Of a stretch of 64,000 nt of DNA, positions 1 to 12,437 are shown one piece after another. Each line of letters starts with the position of its first letter. Position 1 is the first letter of the stretch. Both the position numbers and the translations under genes were made by a program. This DNA comes from Roseococcus sp. SDR (GTDB taxonomy: Bacteria > Pseudomonadota > Alphaproteobacteria > Acetobacterales > Acetobacteraceae): the NCBI RefSeq assembly GCF_019083995.1, contig NZ_JAHRCU010000011.1, forward strand, positions 1-64,000. The letters run 5' to 3'. The notes below the pieces were generated by a model, which was not told the origin of the DNA, searched no databases, and saw only the letters and a list, made by a program, of their open reading frames with translations.

Positions 1-248
1 GCGTTGCGCGGCGGCTCCGGCGGCTCGGGCGTCGGCGTGGGCGGCGCGGGCACGGGCGTGGGCGGCGCCGGGCGCGGCGCGGGCGTGTCGCCCTGGGCCT
101 GCTGCGCCGGGGCGAATTCCACCGCGAAGGCCTGTTCCGTCGGCTCGGGCAGGCGCTTGGGCGCCAGCTCGAACAGGATCAGCACGAGCACCAGCAGGTG
201 CACCCCGAAGGAGATGCCGACCCAGAGGCGGAAACGCCCGTCATCCAT
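1..248 (-). CDS. tolA: TolA/TonB-like protein, N-terminal part (cut by window edge)
   Basis: Partial gene running off the left edge; about 82 residues are visible. It starts MDDGRFRLWVG, has one membrane anchor (roughly residues 8-26), then a cytoplasm-to-periplasm linker that becomes a Pro/Thr/Glu repeat region. This is the build of TolA, the inner-membrane protein that spans the periplasm and links TolQ-TolR to Pal and TolB. It lies directly downstream of tolQ and tolR on the same strand, which supports tolA over tonB. The C-terminal domain that would settle it lies outside the window. The 78-base spacer to tolR is GC-rich with hairpin potential. Confidence 0.8.
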   Translation of the reverse strand, partial: MDDGRFRLWVGISFGVHLLVLVLILFELAPKRLPEPTEQAFAVEFAPAQQAQGDTPAPRPAPPTPVPAPPTPTPEPPEPPRN

Positions 249-326
249 GGCTCAGCGCCCGGGGCGCTGACGGCGCCCCGGCCCCAGGGGCCTTTGCGCC
301 GCGAGCGAGGGAATACGGCTCATGGC

Positions 327-860
<534 letters not shown>

Positions 861-864
861 GGGC

Positions 865-1671
865 TTATTCCGCCGCCGCGGCGCGGGGCGCGTTGGCCGC
901 CGCCGCTTCGGTCTGGCGGGCCAGGATGGCGCCGAATTCGGAGGCGAAGCCCTCCATGCGGCCAGCGAACTTGCCCATCTGCGAGGCCAGCATGTTGTAG
1001 ATCAGCACCGCCGGGATGGCGGCGACGAGGCCGATCGCGGTGGCGAAGAGCGCCTCGGCGATGCCGGGCGCCACGACCGCCAGGCTCGTGTTCTGCATGC
1101 CCGCGATCGCGGCGAAGCTGTTCATGATGCCCCAGACCGTGCCGAAGAGGCCGACGAAGGGCGCGGCCGAACCGGTGGAGGCGAGGAAGGTCATGCGCTT
1201 CTCCAGCCGCTCCATCTCGCGCTGGATCGTCACGGCCATGGCGCGCTCCACGCGCTCGCGCGTGCCGGCGACCATCATGGCGCCCGTGCCGGCGGCCGTG
1301 GACGCATGCCATTCGCGCATGCCGACGACGAAGACCGAGGCCATGGGGTGGGCGGGATTGTCGCCCTGGGCGCGATACAGCTCGTCCAGGCTGCCGCCGC
1401 GCCAGAAGCGGTCCTCGAAGTCGTCCGCCTCGCGCTTGGCGCGCTTCAGCGCGGTGAACTTCTCGAAGGCGATGGCCCAGACATAGACGCTGGCCAGCAG
1501 CAGGGCGATCATCACCGCCTTCACCACCCAGTCGGCCTGGAGGAACAGCCCCATCAGCGAGAGGTCATGCGCGGGGGCGGCCAGCGGCGCGGAGGAGACG
1601 CCCTGGGCCAGGGCGGGCAGGCCGAGCGCCAGGAGCGGGAGGGCGATGGCCGCGGCGAGGATGGTCTTCAA
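865..1671 (-). CDS. tolQ: TolQ, motor subunit of the Tol-Pal system
   Basis: MotA/TolQ/ExbB family. The core begins at LFLQADWVVK and has the usual three membrane helices, the first around residues 50-70 and two near the C-terminus with the conserved TGSAAPFVGLFGTVWGIM region. As drawn the protein has 268 residues and starts at TTG behind a GGAGG. This adds about 39 residues that look like a cleavable signal peptide (hydrophobic core ending ALAQ). An ATG at 1554 would give a conventional length but has no clear ribosome binding site. It shares an operon with tolR and tolA, and ybgC is 17 bases upstream, as in many proteobacteria. Confidence 0.93.
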   Translation of the reverse strand: MKTILAAAIALPLLALGLPALAQGVSSAPLAAPAHDLSLMGLFLQADWVVKAVMIALLLASVYVWAIAFEKFTALKRAKREADDFEDRFWRGGSLDELYRAQGDNPAHPMASVFVVGMREWHASTAAGTGAMMVAGTRERVERAMAVTIQREMERLEKRMTFLASTGSAAPFVGLFGTVWGIMNSFAAIAGMQNTSLAVVAPGIAEALFATAIGLVAAIPAVLIYNMLASQMGKFAGRMEGFASEFGAILARQTEAAAANAPRAAAAE

Positions 1672-1688
1672 GGGGCGATGCCTCCGGG

Positions 1689-2117
1689 TCAGGACGAAGC
1701 TTCGGTTGCGATCCGGGCGCGCAGCGCGCCCAGCCAGGGTTCGGGCAGCCGCCGCGGGGCCAGGCTCGCCGCATCCACGCAGGCGAGCGTCACCTCGATG
1801 ACAGCCAATGTCTCCTCCCCCCGAAAGACCCGCTGCTCCAGCAGCAGGCTTGCGGCCGCGCGGCGAATCCGGGTGGCGACCACCACCTCGTCATCAAGCC
1901 GCGCCGGGCGTGCATACTCCACGGCGGCGCGGCGCACCACCAGGAAGCAGCCGTGCAGGCGCTGCATCTCGGAATGGGGGAGTCCCATGTCGCGCAGGGC
2001 TTCGGTGCGGGCACGCTCAGCCCAGCGCAGGTAATTGGCGTGATAGACGACGCCGCCGGCATCCGTGTCCTCGAAATAGACGCGGATGGCGTGGCGGTGC
2101 TCGTAACTCTTTGTCAT
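1689..2117 (-). CDS. ybgC: YbgC-type acyl-CoA thioesterase of the tol-pal cluster
   Basis: Hotdog-fold thioesterase of 142 residues, the usual size. The family signature [16 protein letters not shown] sits at residues 15-30 with the catalytic Asp17. YbgC hydrolyses acyl-CoA or acyl-ACP thioesters at the cytoplasmic face of the membrane and is linked to phospholipid metabolism. It lies between ruvB (start and stop overlap by 4 bases, ATGA type) and tolQ, so ruvA-ruvB-ybgC-tolQRA is probably read through as one long transcript. Confidence 0.94.
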   Translation of the reverse strand: MTKSYEHRHAIRVYFEDTDAGGVVYHANYLRWAERARTEALRDMGLPHSEMQRLHGCFLVVRRAAVEYARPARLDDEVVVATRIRRAAASLLLEQRVFRGEETLAVIEVTLACVDAASLAPRRLPEPWLGALRARIATEASS

Positions 2118-3145
2118 GCTGGACCGTCCAGCAGGTCCGGCTGCGTGGTGCTGCCGGCGGGCGGCGTGAGGCCCAGATGCCGCCAGCCGGCCTCGCCCAG
2201 CATGCGGCCGCGGGGCGTGCGCAGGACCAGACCTTCCTGGATCAGGAAGGGCTCCACCACATCCTCCAGCGTGTCCCGGCTTTCCGAGAGGGCGGCGGCG
2301 AGCGTCTCGACGCCGACGGGGCCGCCATTGTGGTGCTCGGCGATGCGGCGGAGGTAGCGGCGGTCCATCGCGTCCAGGCCCTTCGCGTCCACCTCCAGCC
2401 GTTCCAGCGCCAGGTTCGCCATGGCGCGATCGGCCACGCGGCCCTCCACCACGGCGAAGTCCCGCACACGGCGCAGCAGCCGGCCGGCGATGCGGGGCGT
2501 ACCGCGCGAGCGGTTGGCGATCTCCCGCGCGCCATCCTCGGAAAGGGCGAAGGCCAGCTTCTCCGCGCCGCGCCGGACAATGCGGAAAAGCTCATCCGGC
2601 GTGTAGAGGTTGAGGCGGAGCGGAATGCCGAAGCGGTCCCGCAGGGGCGTGCTCAGCAGGCCGGAGCGCGTGGTCGCCCCCACCAGGGTGAAGGGCGGAA
2701 GGTCGATGCGCACGGTGCGCGCGGCCGGCCCCTCGCCGATGATGAGGTCGAGCTGGAAATCCTCCATCGCCGGATAGAGGGTTTCCTCGATGGCGGGCTG
2801 CAGGCGGTGGATCTCATCCACGAAGAGCACGTCGCGCGGCTGCAGATTGGTGAGGATGGCCGCGAGGTCGCCCGCGCGTTGCAGCACCGGGCCGGAGGTG
2901 GCGCGGAAGCCCACGCCCATCTCGCGCGCCACGATCTGCGCGAGCGTGGTCTTGCCCAGGCCCGGGGGCCCGTGCAGCAGCACATGGTCCAGCGCCTCGC
3001 CCCGCGCGGAGGCGGCCTGGATGAAGACCGAGAGATTCTCGCGCAGCAGCTTCTGGCCGGTGAATTCGGAGAGGAGTTGCGGGCGGAGGCTCGCTTCCCC
3101 CGCATCCTCCTCCTGGCGCTCGCGGCCGGTCAGGCGTTCAGACAT
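2114..3145 (-). CDS. ruvB: Holliday junction branch migration helicase RuvB
   Basis: AAA+ motor of 343 residues that drives branch migration with RuvA. Visible motifs are Walker [10 protein letters not shown] (59-67), Walker B with DEIH (110-113), sensor 1 GATTRSGLL (about 185) and the C-terminal winged-helix domain that binds DNA. The N-terminus is a little longer than in E. coli RuvB. The start ATG lies inside ruvA (8-base overlap) and the stop overlaps the ybgC start, so it is translationally coupled on both sides. Confidence 0.97.
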   Translation of the reverse strand: MSERLTGRERQEEDAGEASLRPQLLSEFTGQKLLRENLSVFIQAASARGEALDHVLLHGPPGLGKTTLAQIVAREMGVGFRATSGPVLQRAGDLAAILTNLQPRDVLFVDEIHRLQPAIEETLYPAMEDFQLDLIIGEGPAARTVRIDLPPFTLVGATTRSGLLSTPLRDRFGIPLRLNLYTPDELFRIVRRGAEKLAFALSEDGAREIANRSRGTPRIAGRLLRRVRDFAVVEGRVADRAMANLALERLEVDAKGLDAMDRRYLRRIAEHHNGGPVGVETLAAALSESRDTLEDVVEPFLIQEGLVLRTPRGRMLGEAGWRHLGLTPPAGSTTQPDLLDGPA

Positions 3146-3761
3146 GGCGGGCGGATTCCCGCAGTGCGGCGGTGATCAGCGCGTTGAGGTCGAAGCCGGC
3201 AGGCAGCTGCGCCTTGGCGCGCGCCACGGCGCGCTCGGCCTCCGGGCGCTTCAGGCCGAGGTTCAAAAGGGCGCTCACCGCATCGGCCTCGGGGCTTTCG
3301 GGCGCGACGGGGGCGAGGGTCACGCCGCCGCCATCCTCCTCCGGCGTGGCGCGGCCCACGGCCCATTTCTGCATCGCCGGCTCGTCGATCACGCGATTGG
3401 CGGTGGCCGCACCCAGGCCCTTCACCTCGGCCAGCTTCTTGCGCTCCTTGGCGGCGATGACGCGGGCCAGCTGCTCGGGCGAGAGGCCGGAGAGCACCAG
3501 CAGCGCCTTTTGCGGGCCCACCGTCTTCACCTCGATCAGGGCGCGGAAGGCCTCGCGCTCGGCCGCGTCGAGGAAGCCGTAGAGGGTGATGGCGTCCTGG
3601 CTGACGCGCGTCTCGACCAGCAGCTTCTGCACGCCCTCGCGCGCCGTCAGCCGGTCCAGCGTCTTGCGGGAGCACGCCACGAGATAGCCCACGCCGTTCA
3701 CATCCAGCACGCAGGCGCCATCGGCGACGCTGTCCACGATGCCGCGCAACATCCCGATCAT
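3138..3761 (-). CDS. ruvA: Holliday junction DNA-binding protein RuvA
   Basis: RuvA (207 residues) forms the tetramer that holds the four-way junction for RuvB and RuvC. The N-terminal OB fold begins MIGMLRGIV. Two helix-hairpin-helix regions follow ([27 protein letters not shown] and [15 protein letters not shown], the second with the GLG turn). The C-terminal three-helix domain that contacts RuvB is joined by a flexible acidic/Pro linker near residues 140-155. It overlaps ruvB by 8 bases. A 55-base spacer with an inverted repeat separates it from ruvC. Confidence 0.96.
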   Translation of the reverse strand: MIGMLRGIVDSVADGACVLDVNGVGYLVACSRKTLDRLTAREGVQKLLVETRVSQDAITLYGFLDAAEREAFRALIEVKTVGPQKALLVLSGLSPEQLARVIAAKERKKLAEVKGLGAATANRVIDEPAMQKWAVGRATPEEDGGGVTLAPVAPESPEADAVSALLNLGLKRPEAERAVARAKAQLPAGFDLNALITAALRESARHV

Positions 3762-3765
3762 GCCG

Positions 3766-3801
3766 CCCTCCGATGGCCGGAGGCGCGCATGCGCCGGAGG
3801 G
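3766..3801. repeat. Inverted repeat between ruvC and ruvA
   Basis: The 55-base spacer between the ruvC stop and the ruvA start contains a 7-base stem (3766-3772 with 3795-3801) enclosing a second small stem (3782-3786 with 3791-3795). No T-tract follows on either strand, so a simple intrinsic terminator is unlikely. It could shape ruvC-ruvA mRNA processing or be a small dispersed palindrome. Confidence 0.4.
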
Positions 3802-3816
3802 CTGAATCGGCGGCCA

Positions 3817-4329
3817 TCATGCTTGTGCGAGCCTCGCCATCAGGTTGCGCGTCCCGCGGTGATGCGCGTGGCAGATGGCGATCGCCAGCGCATCCGCCGC
3901 ATCGGCGCGCTTCAGCACGGCACCCGGCAGCAGGCGCTTCACCATGTCCTGCACCTGGATCTTGTCGGCATGGCCGGTGCCGACGACGGCGCGCTTCACC
4001 TCCATCGCCTGGTATTCCGCGACCGGCAGCCCCGCCATGGCCGGGGCCAGCAGCGCGACACCGCGCGCCTGGCCGAGCTTGAGCGCGGCGGCGGGGTTCT
4101 TGTTCACATAGGTGTGCTCGACGGCCGCCTCATCCGGCCGCCACTCGCCGATCAGGTGCGAGAGCGCGTTGTGGATCTGCACAAGCCGCGCCGGCAGGTC
4201 ATCCACCGTGCCCGTGCTGATGGCGCCTGCCGCGACGAAACGCAGATGCGAGCCCGCGCTCTCGATCACCCCCCAGCCCGTATGGGTCAGACCAGGGTCG
4301 ATCCCGAGAATGCGAACGCCGCCGATCAC
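3817..4329 (-). CDS. ruvC: Holliday junction resolvase RuvC
   Basis: RuvC (170 residues) is the nuclease that makes paired nicks in the RuvAB-bound junction. The RNase H-like fold starts [16 protein letters not shown] with catalytic Asp11; the second acidic site is near [12 protein letters not shown], and the C-terminal [12 protein letters not shown] carries the last acidic pair. The start is GTG, one base after the yebC stop. The order yebC-ruvC-ruvA-ruvB is the standard one in alphaproteobacteria. Confidence 0.96.
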   Translation of the reverse strand: MIGGVRILGIDPGLTHTGWGVIESAGSHLRFVAAGAISTGTVDDLPARLVQIHNALSHLIGEWRPDEAAVEHTYVNKNPAAALKLGQARGVALLAPAMAGLPVAEYQAMEVKRAVVGTGHADKIQVQDMVKRLLPGAVLKRADAADALAIAICHAHHRGTRNLMARLAQA

Positions 4330-4330
4330 A

Positions 4331-5074
4331 TCAACCCGAGAGCTTCGCCATCACGGCGTCGCTCACCTCGAAATTGGCATAGACCTGCTGAACGTCGTCA
4401 TGGTCGTCCAGCGCGTCGATGAACTTCAGGACACTGGCCGCGGCCTCTTCCTCCAGCTCGACGGTCAGGTTGGGCTTCCACTCCAGGCGCGCGGCCTGGG
4501 GCTCGCCGAAGCGGCTCTCCAGCGCGTCACGCACGGTGTTGAGGTCTTCCGGCAGGGTCAGCACCTCATGACCATCGGCCGTGCTGCTCACATCCTGCGC
4601 GCCGGCCTCGATGGCGGCTTCCAGCATGGTGTCGGCATCCGCGACGTTCGCGCCGAAGCGCAGCGCGCCCACGCGGTCGAACTGAAAAGCGACCGTCTCG
4701 CCCATCGCACCGCCGGCCTTGCCGAACATGGAGCGCAGGTCGCTCGCGGTGCGGTTGCGATTGTCGGTCAGTGCCTCGACGATGATGGCGACCCCGCCGG
4801 GGCCGCGCCCCTCGTAGCGGACCTCGACGTAATCCTCGCCCGAGCCGACGCCCTGGGCCTTCTTGATGGCGCGGTCCACCACATCCTTCGTCATGTTGGC
4901 GAGGCGCGCGGCCACCAGCGCCGCGCGCAGGCGCGGGTTGTGCGCCGGGTCGGGCAGGCCCTGCTTGGCCGCCACCGTGATCTCGCGGCTGATCTTCGCG
5001 AAGGCGCGGGCGCGCTTGGCGTCCTGCCCGCCCTTGCGGTGCATGATGTTCTTGAACTGTGAATGCCCAGCCAT
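4331..5074 (-). CDS. yebC: YebC/PmpR family DNA-binding regulatory protein
   Basis: A 247-residue protein, the family's normal size. The start ATG at 5074 gives the canonical N-terminus [15 protein letters not shown]; the frame stays open far upstream, but nothing before this Met resembles the family. Three domains follow, with acidic C-terminal surfaces ([23 protein letters not shown]). Members bind DNA and tune gene expression (PmpR in Pseudomonas quorum sensing), and recent work links some to translation of proline-rich stretches. It is first gene of the yebC-ruvCAB group. Confidence 0.95.
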   Translation of the reverse strand: MAGHSQFKNIMHRKGGQDAKRARAFAKISREITVAAKQGLPDPAHNPRLRAALVAARLANMTKDVVDRAIKKAQGVGSGEDYVEVRYEGRGPGGVAIIVEALTDNRNRTASDLRSMFGKAGGAMGETVAFQFDRVGALRFGANVADADTMLEAAIEAGAQDVSSTADGHEVLTLPEDLNTVRDALESRFGEPQAARLEWKPNLTVELEEEAAASVLKFIDALDDHDDVQQVYANFEVSDAVMAKLSG

Positions 5075-5143
5075 GGTGAACTTCAGAAATCGGTTGAAGC
5101 CGGGGGTATAGCGCCCGGCGCAAGGTTTCGCCACCATGCGGGC

Positions 5144-5755
5144 ATGGACCCGCACGCCGTCACCTCCCTCGACCAGCTCCGCGCCCTTTATGACGAGGTG
5201 ACGCCCGTCGCCGCCTCGAAATCCACCGACCGGCTGGATGCGCCGACGCGCGCCTTCATCGCGGCCTCGCCGTTCTGCCTCCTGGGCACACAGGGCTCCC
5301 GCGGCAATCATATCACGCCGCGCGGCGATGCGCCGGGCTTCGTGGAGGTGCTGGACGACCGCCGCGTCATGCTGCCCGACCGCAAGGGCAATAACCGCCT
5401 GGACGGGCTGCGCGACATCCTGGAGGACAACCGCGTCTCCCTGCTTTTTCTCGTGCCCGGCGTGAACGAGACGCTGCGCCTGCATGGGCTTGCCACCATC
5501 TCGACCGACCCGGCGCTCCGCGCCCGCTGCGTCGCCCAGGGCAAGACGCCGACCACGGTGCTGGTCGTCGAGGTGCGGGAGATCTTCATGCAATGCGCCA
5601 AGGCCTTCATGCGCTCTGGCCTCTGGGCCGGGCGGCCGCGCCCGACCGAGGTGCCGACCATGGGGCAGCTCATCGCGGCCCATAAGAAGGGCGGGATCGA
5701 CCCGGCGGAGTATGATCAGGCGGCACCGGCACGGCTGAAGGCCAATCTTTACTGA
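5144..5755 (+). CDS. PPOX-class FMN-binding flavoprotein
   Basis: A 203-residue protein of the pyridoxamine 5'-phosphate oxidase-like split-barrel family, close to the MSMEG_1061 type. Visible marks are [17 protein letters not shown] near residue 50, then [31 protein letters not shown], the strand and loop that bind the flavin phosphate in this fold. The start was placed at 5144 because upstream codons run into the divergent yebC promoter. The substrate is unknown; relatives are predicted oxidoreductases of small molecules. Confidence 0.8.
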   Translation: MDPHAVTSLDQLRALYDEVTPVAASKSTDRLDAPTRAFIAASPFCLLGTQGSRGNHITPRGDAPGFVEVLDDRRVMLPDRKGNNRLDGLRDILEDNRVSLLFLVPGVNETLRLHGLATISTDPALRARCVAQGKTPTTVLVVEVREIFMQCAKAFMRSGLWAGRPRPTEVPTMGQLIAAHKKGGIDPAEYDQAAPARLKANLY

Positions 5756-5831
5756 TATGTAACGAACGCGCCCGCTGTCCCGGTTGGGTGCGGGCGTCAG
5801 GCTCTCCCCGTCTCTCCTCCGGGGAACGCCC

Positions 5832-6698
5832 ATGATCCGCCGTATCCTGCTTCTCCTGCTCCTCGGCATGGCGCTGCCGCCCGCCGCGCGCGCCTGGCCG
5901 GACCGGGCCGTCACCATCATCATCCCCTTCGCGCCCGGCAACGCAGCCGATGTGATCACGCGCCTGCTGGCCCCCGTGCTGAGCGAGCGCTGGGGGCAGC
6001 CCGTGGTGGTGCAGAACCTGCCCGGCGCCAGCGGCGGCATCGGCGTGGAGCGCATGGTGCGCGCCCCCGCCGATGGGCACACGCTGGCGATGTCAGGCGA
6101 TGCGGCGGTGGTGGTGCGGGCCAGCGCCGCGCCGCGTGACCTGGCGCAATTCCTGGCGGCCGCACGGGCGGCACGGGGCGGCTTCAACGACGGCCATGCG
6201 GGGCCGGGCACATCCGTCCAGATCGCCTCGGAACTGCTGGCGCAGATGACGGGGCTCACCCTGAACGGCGTGGGCTATCCGAGCCTGCCCGCGGTGATGC
6301 AGGACGTGATGGCGGGGCGGCTGGAATTCGCCTTCCTGCCGGCCGTCGTCGCGGGCCCGATGGTGACGGAGGGGCGTCTGCGCGCACTCGGCCTCTCCTC
6401 CCCCGGGCGGCTCGCCGCCTTCCCCGATGTGACGAGCCTCGCCGAGCACGGGCTGCCCGGCTTCGACGCCAGCGCCTGGTTCGGGCTGCTGGCGCCGGCC
6501 GCGACGCCCGCACCGGTCGTCGCCCGCATCCATGCCGATGTGGCGGTGGCCTTTGCCGCGCCCGCCATGCGCGCGCGGCTGGATGGGCTGGGTGCCTCTC
6601 TGGTCGCCAACACGCCGCAGGAATTCGCCGCCCTGATCGCCACCGAAATCCCGCGCATGGCCGAGGTGCTGCGGCGGGCGGGCATCAGCGGCCCCTGA
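5832..6698 (+). CDS. Bug/TctC-type extracytoplasmic solute receptor
   Basis: A 288-residue secreted protein. A signal peptide ([14 protein letters not shown], cleavage after ARA near residue 21) is followed by [26 protein letters not shown], the entry motif of the Bug family. These bind carboxylates and similar anions for tripartite tricarboxylate transporters or signal solute presence. No tctA or tctB membrane genes are near, the usual situation for the expanded Bug families of Acetobacteraceae and Burkholderiales. It is slightly shorter than typical (about 320). Ligand unknown. Confidence 0.88.
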   Translation: MIRRILLLLLLGMALPPAARAWPDRAVTIIIPFAPGNAADVITRLLAPVLSERWGQPVVVQNLPGASGGIGVERMVRAPADGHTLAMSGDAAVVVRASAAPRDLAQFLAAARAARGGFNDGHAGPGTSVQIASELLAQMTGLTLNGVGYPSLPAVMQDVMAGRLEFAFLPAVVAGPMVTEGRLRALGLSSPGRLAAFPDVTSLAEHGLPGFDASAWFGLLAPAATPAPVVARIHADVAVAFAAPAMRARLDGLGASLVANTPQEFAALIATEIPRMAEVLRRAGISGP

Positions 6699-6761
6699 GC
6701 CCCGCTGGACGGCCGGGCGGATTGCGCCGCACTCTCCTGGCCACAGCACGGAGGGAACAGC

Positions 6762-7514
6762 ATGGAACTCAGGGGCAAGGTGGCGCTGGTCACCGGGGGC
6801 AATGGCGGCCTCGGCCAACGGATCTGCGAGGCGCTGGCGCGGGAGGGCGTGCACCTCGCCATCATGTATGCGCAAAGCCGCGAGCAGGCCGAGGGCGTGG
6901 CGCGCGACATCACGGCCCGCCATCAGGTGAACGCCACCGCCTTCGGCTGCGACATCACCGACCCTGCGGCGGTGCAGGCGCTGGTAACGGCCGTGACGGC
7001 GCGCTTCGGGCGCCTCGACATCCTGGTGAATGACGCCGCCTTCAACAAGGCGATCCCCTTCCCCGACCTGGACAACCTGACCGAGGATGTCTGGGAGAAG
7101 ATCATGGCCGTGAATCTCACCGGCCCCATGCGCCTGACCAAGGCCGTCGCCCCGGTGATGAAGGCGCAAGGCTCCGGGCGCATCGTGAACATCTCGTCCG
7201 TCGCGGGGCTGGGGCCGAGTGGGTCGTCCATCGCCTACGCCGTCTCCAAGGCGGGGCTGATCCACCTGACGAAGTGCATGGCCGTCGCCCTCGCACCACA
7301 AGTGCTGGTGAATTGCGTGGCCCCCGGCCTGCTCGAGGGCACGCGCGCCACGGCCAATCTGCTGCCGGAGCAGATCGAGCGCTCGGCCGCCGGCGCGTTG
7401 CTGGGCAAGGCGGCCGACAAGGATGATTGCGCCGATATGGTGGTCACCATGTGCCGGACGGAGACCATGACCGGGCAGACCGTGGTGATCGATTCCGGCC
7501 GGGTGTTCCACTGA
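6762..7514 (+). CDS. Short-chain dehydrogenase/reductase, FabG-like
   Basis: Classical SDR of 250 residues. The nucleotide-binding TGGNGGLG motif lies at residues 10-17, NDAAF is a variant of the NNAG motif, and the catalytic set is Ser in ISSVAG with YAVSK about a dozen residues later. The C-terminus (MTGQTVVIDSGRVFH) is the usual cofactor-side closing strand. A GGAGGG precedes the ATG. It stands between a Bug receptor and an FAH-fold hydrolase, which suggests degradation of a small carbonyl or hydroxy acid, but the substrate cannot be read from sequence. Confidence 0.9.
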   Translation: MELRGKVALVTGGNGGLGQRICEALAREGVHLAIMYAQSREQAEGVARDITARHQVNATAFGCDITDPAAVQALVTAVTARFGRLDILVNDAAFNKAIPFPDLDNLTEDVWEKIMAVNLTGPMRLTKAVAPVMKAQGSGRIVNISSVAGLGPSGSSIAYAVSKAGLIHLTKCMAVALAPQVLVNCVAPGLLEGTRATANLLPEQIERSAAGALLGKAADKDDCADMVVTMCRTETMTGQTVVIDSGRVFH

Positions 7515-7583
7515 GCCGGCACCCTTCGCGCCGATGATTTTTGCGGGCAATCTCCCGCCGCCCGATTCAGGAGGAAACACCCC

Positions 7584-8435
7584 ATGAAACTGCTCCGCTA
7601 CGGCCCCAAGGGCCAGGAAAAGCCCGGCATGCTCGATGCCGCCGGCACCATCCGCGACCTTTCGGGCGTCATCCCCGACGTGAATGGCGATGCGCTGGCG
7701 CCCGGCGTGCTGGCCAAGCTCGCGAAGATCGACCCGGCGACGCTGCCGGCCGTCACCGGCTCGCCGCGCATCGGCGCCTGCGTCACCGGCATGAAGAACC
7801 TGATCTGCATCGGCCTGAACTACGCCGACCACGCGGCCGAGACGGGTGCGGCCGTGCCGAAGGAGCCGATCGTCTTCATCAAGTCGCTCGGCGCGCTGAA
7901 CGGCCCTTACGACGACATCATCATCCCCAAGAACTCGGTGAAGACGGACTGGGAGTGCGAGCTCTGCGTCGTCATCGGCACCACCGCCCGCTACGTGACG
8001 GAAGAGGCCGCGATGGATCACGTCGCCGGCTATGCCGTCGGCAATGATGTGAGCGAGCGCGAATGGCAGGCCGAGCGCGGCCCGACCTGGGACAAGGGCA
8101 AGGGCTTCGAGACCTTCGGCCCGCTGGGACCCTGGATGGTCACGAAGGATGAGGTGCCCGACCCGCAGGATTTGAAGATGTGGGCCGATGTGGACGGCGT
8201 GCGCCAGCAGGATGGCAGCACCAAGACCATGATCTTCAACGTGAAGCAGCTGGTGAGCTATGTCAGCCAGTGCATCACGCTCTTCCCGGGCGACGTGATC
8301 TTCACCGGCACGCCGCCCGGTGTGGGCCTCGGCAAGAAGCCGACGCCCTGGTTCCTCAAGGCGGGCCAGGAGGTGAAGGTCGGCATCGCGGGGCTGGGCG
8401 AGCAGGTCACGCGCACCGTGGCCTACAAGGGCTGA
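7584..8435 (+). CDS. Fumarylacetoacetate hydrolase (FAH) family protein
   Basis: A 283-residue FAH-fold enzyme. The metal site is visible as DWECELCVVIG (the two Glu ligands) and the Asp of VGNDVSER; the C-terminal FTGTPPGVG motif is characteristic. Family members cleave or hydrate 2-keto or 1,3-diketo acids, for example 2-keto-4-pentenoate hydratases and ureidoglycolate lyases. AGGAGG lies just upstream of the ATG. Five bases later comes a YdhR-like gene, so the two are probably co-translated. Confidence 0.92.
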   Translation: MKLLRYGPKGQEKPGMLDAAGTIRDLSGVIPDVNGDALAPGVLAKLAKIDPATLPAVTGSPRIGACVTGMKNLICIGLNYADHAAETGAAVPKEPIVFIKSLGALNGPYDDIIIPKNSVKTDWECELCVVIGTTARYVTEEAAMDHVAGYAVGNDVSEREWQAERGPTWDKGKGFETFGPLGPWMVTKDEVPDPQDLKMWADVDGVRQQDGSTKTMIFNVKQLVSYVSQCITLFPGDVIFTGTPPGVGLGKKPTPWFLKAGQEVKVGIAGLGEQVTRTVAYKG

Positions 8436-8440
8436 CACCG

Positions 8441-8767
8441 GTGAGCGCCGTCCCGACCGTCATTCTCCAGATGGACTTCGCGACGGCGCCGCCCCCCTAT
8501 CCGGCGCCGGGGGCAGAGCGCAACGCGCTGCTGCGCCCCCTCGCCCATTCCATCGCGGCGGATACGCCGGGCCTGGTCTGGAAGATCTGGACCGAGGATG
8601 CGGCGGCCGGCCGCGCCGGCGGGCTCTATGCCTTCACGACGCGCGAACACGCGCTGGCCTACCAGGCGATGCACACGCAGCGCGTGACGGCGCGCGGTGC
8701 GACCGACATCCGCGCCGTGCTCTGGGACATCAATGCCGAGCTGACCGCCATCACCAAGCCGGCCTGA
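8441..8767 (+). CDS. YdhR-type putative monooxygenase
   Basis: A 108-residue ferredoxin-like alpha/beta-barrel protein. It matches the YdhR family pattern: an N-terminal VILQMDF strand, then a [21 protein letters not shown] block, [19 protein letters not shown], and ending [13 protein letters not shown]. YdhR relatives are small cofactor-less dimeric monooxygenase-like proteins thought to act on aromatic or quinone-like compounds. The start is GTG at 8441, five bases after the FAH gene stop. Confidence 0.8.
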   Translation: MSAVPTVILQMDFATAPPPYPAPGAERNALLRPLAHSIAADTPGLVWKIWTEDAAAGRAGGLYAFTTREHALAYQAMHTQRVTARGATDIRAVLWDINAELTAITKPA

Positions 8768-8852
8768 CGCTTCAGGCTTTCTTCACCTTCTCGCCCGATC
8801 CTCCAGGCTGCGCGCCAGGCGGCGCGATCCATCCTCGGAGGGGCAGAAGGCC

Positions 8853-9830
8853 ATGCGTCGTGACAGAAAGCGCGTCCTCGTCACCGGCGGCGCCGGGTTC
8901 ATCGGCACGCATCTCTGCGAGACGCTGCTGGCGCGGAATTGTCATGTGCTCTGCGTGGACAATTTCTTCACCGGTTCGCGCGAGAACATCGCGCATCTGC
9001 TGAACGATCCCTTCTTCGAGCTGCTGCGGCACGACATCACCTTCCCGCTCTATGTGGAGGTGGATGAGATCTACAACCTCGCCTGCCCGGCCTCACCGGT
9101 GCATTACCAGTTCGACCCGGTGCAGACGACGAAGACCAGCGTCATTGGCGCCATCAACATGCTGGGCCTCGCCAAGCGGCTGCGCGTGCCCATCCTCCAG
9201 GCCTCGACCAGCGAGGTCTATGGCGACCCGACGGTCCACCCACAGCCCGAGGATTACCGTGGCAACGTCAACATGATCGGCCCCCGCGCCTGCTATGATG
9301 AGGGCAAGCGCTGCGCCGAGACGCTCTTCTTCGACTACCACCGCCAGCACAAGGTGCCGATCAAGGTGGTGCGCATCTTCAACACCTATGGGCCGCGCAT
9401 GCACCCCAATGACGGGCGCGTCGTCTCCAACTTCATCATGCAGGCGCTGCGGGGCGAGCCCATCACGCTCTATGGCGATGGCGGGCAGAGTCGCGCCTTC
9501 TGCTACGTGGATGACCTGGTGGAGGGGATGGTCGGCTTCATGGAAACCGCCAGCGCGGGGACCGGCCCGATGAACCTCGGCAATCCTGGCGAGTTCACCA
9601 TCCGGCACCTGGCCGAGGAGGTGCTGCGCCTGACCGGCTCCGCCTCGCGTATCGAATTCCGTGACCTGCCCGCGGATGACCCCCGGCAGCGCCAGCCCGA
9701 CATCACCAAGGCGCGCGCCGCATTGGGGTGGGAGCCGCGCATCCCGCTGGAGGCCGGGCTGATCCGCACCATCGAGGATTTTCGGCGCCGCTACTTCGAG
9801 ACGGGCCGGGCGGCGCGCTTCGCCGCCTGA
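8853..9830 (+). CDS. NAD-dependent epimerase, UDP-glucuronate decarboxylase-like
   Basis: Extended SDR of 325 residues. [11 protein letters not shown] at residues 11-21 binds [13 protein letters not shown] holds the catalytic Ser/Thr, and YDEGKR carries the Tyr-Lys pair. The block [12 protein letters not shown] and the ending with IEDFRRRYF closely follow UXS/UGD-decarboxylase enzymes that convert UDP-glucuronate to UDP-xylose or the 4-keto intermediate. dTDP-glucose dehydratase is less likely. No polysaccharide genes are adjacent. A strong inverted repeat follows the stop. Confidence 0.85.
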   Translation: MRRDRKRVLVTGGAGFIGTHLCETLLARNCHVLCVDNFFTGSRENIAHLLNDPFFELLRHDITFPLYVEVDEIYNLACPASPVHYQFDPVQTTKTSVIGAINMLGLAKRLRVPILQASTSEVYGDPTVHPQPEDYRGNVNMIGPRACYDEGKRCAETLFFDYHRQHKVPIKVVRIFNTYGPRMHPNDGRVVSNFIMQALRGEPITLYGDGGQSRAFCYVDDLVEGMVGFMETASAGTGPMNLGNPGEFTIRHLAEEVLRLTGSASRIEFRDLPADDPRQRQPDITKARAALGWEPRIPLEAGLIRTIEDFRRRYFETGRAARFAA

Positions 9831-9840
9831 GCTTTTGCCC

Positions 9841-9885
9841 GAGGCTGATTCACGCCTTTGGTGACTTCACCAAAGGCGATCAGCC

Positions 9886-9887
<2 letters not shown>
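9841..9887. terminator. Bidirectional terminator between the epimerase gene and ftsK
   Basis: Long inverted repeat. The inner arms at 9853-9863 and 9868-9878 are perfect 11-base complements with a 4-base loop; the outer arms at 9841-9849 and 9879-9887 add 9 pairs, with a 3-base bulge on the left. The right arm enters the ftsK stop codon (9886-9888). It sits exactly where two convergent genes end, so it probably ends or stabilises both transcripts. A T-run is weak on both strands. Confidence 0.75.
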
Positions 9888-12327
<2,440 letters not shown>

Positions 12328-12437
12328 CGGAGCCTCGGCAAAGGGACGCGCCACAGGGACCGGGCCTTCGGGGGCAGGCACGGGAAACGCCGGGGGGAGT
12401 GCCCAGGATAACAGCGCCGGGGGCGTTTCGCTACCGA

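Noticed and set aside
5075-6259. Long N-terminal extension of yebC
   Set aside because: The family start MAGHSQFKN is at 5074. The extension covers the divergent flavoprotein and Bug genes.
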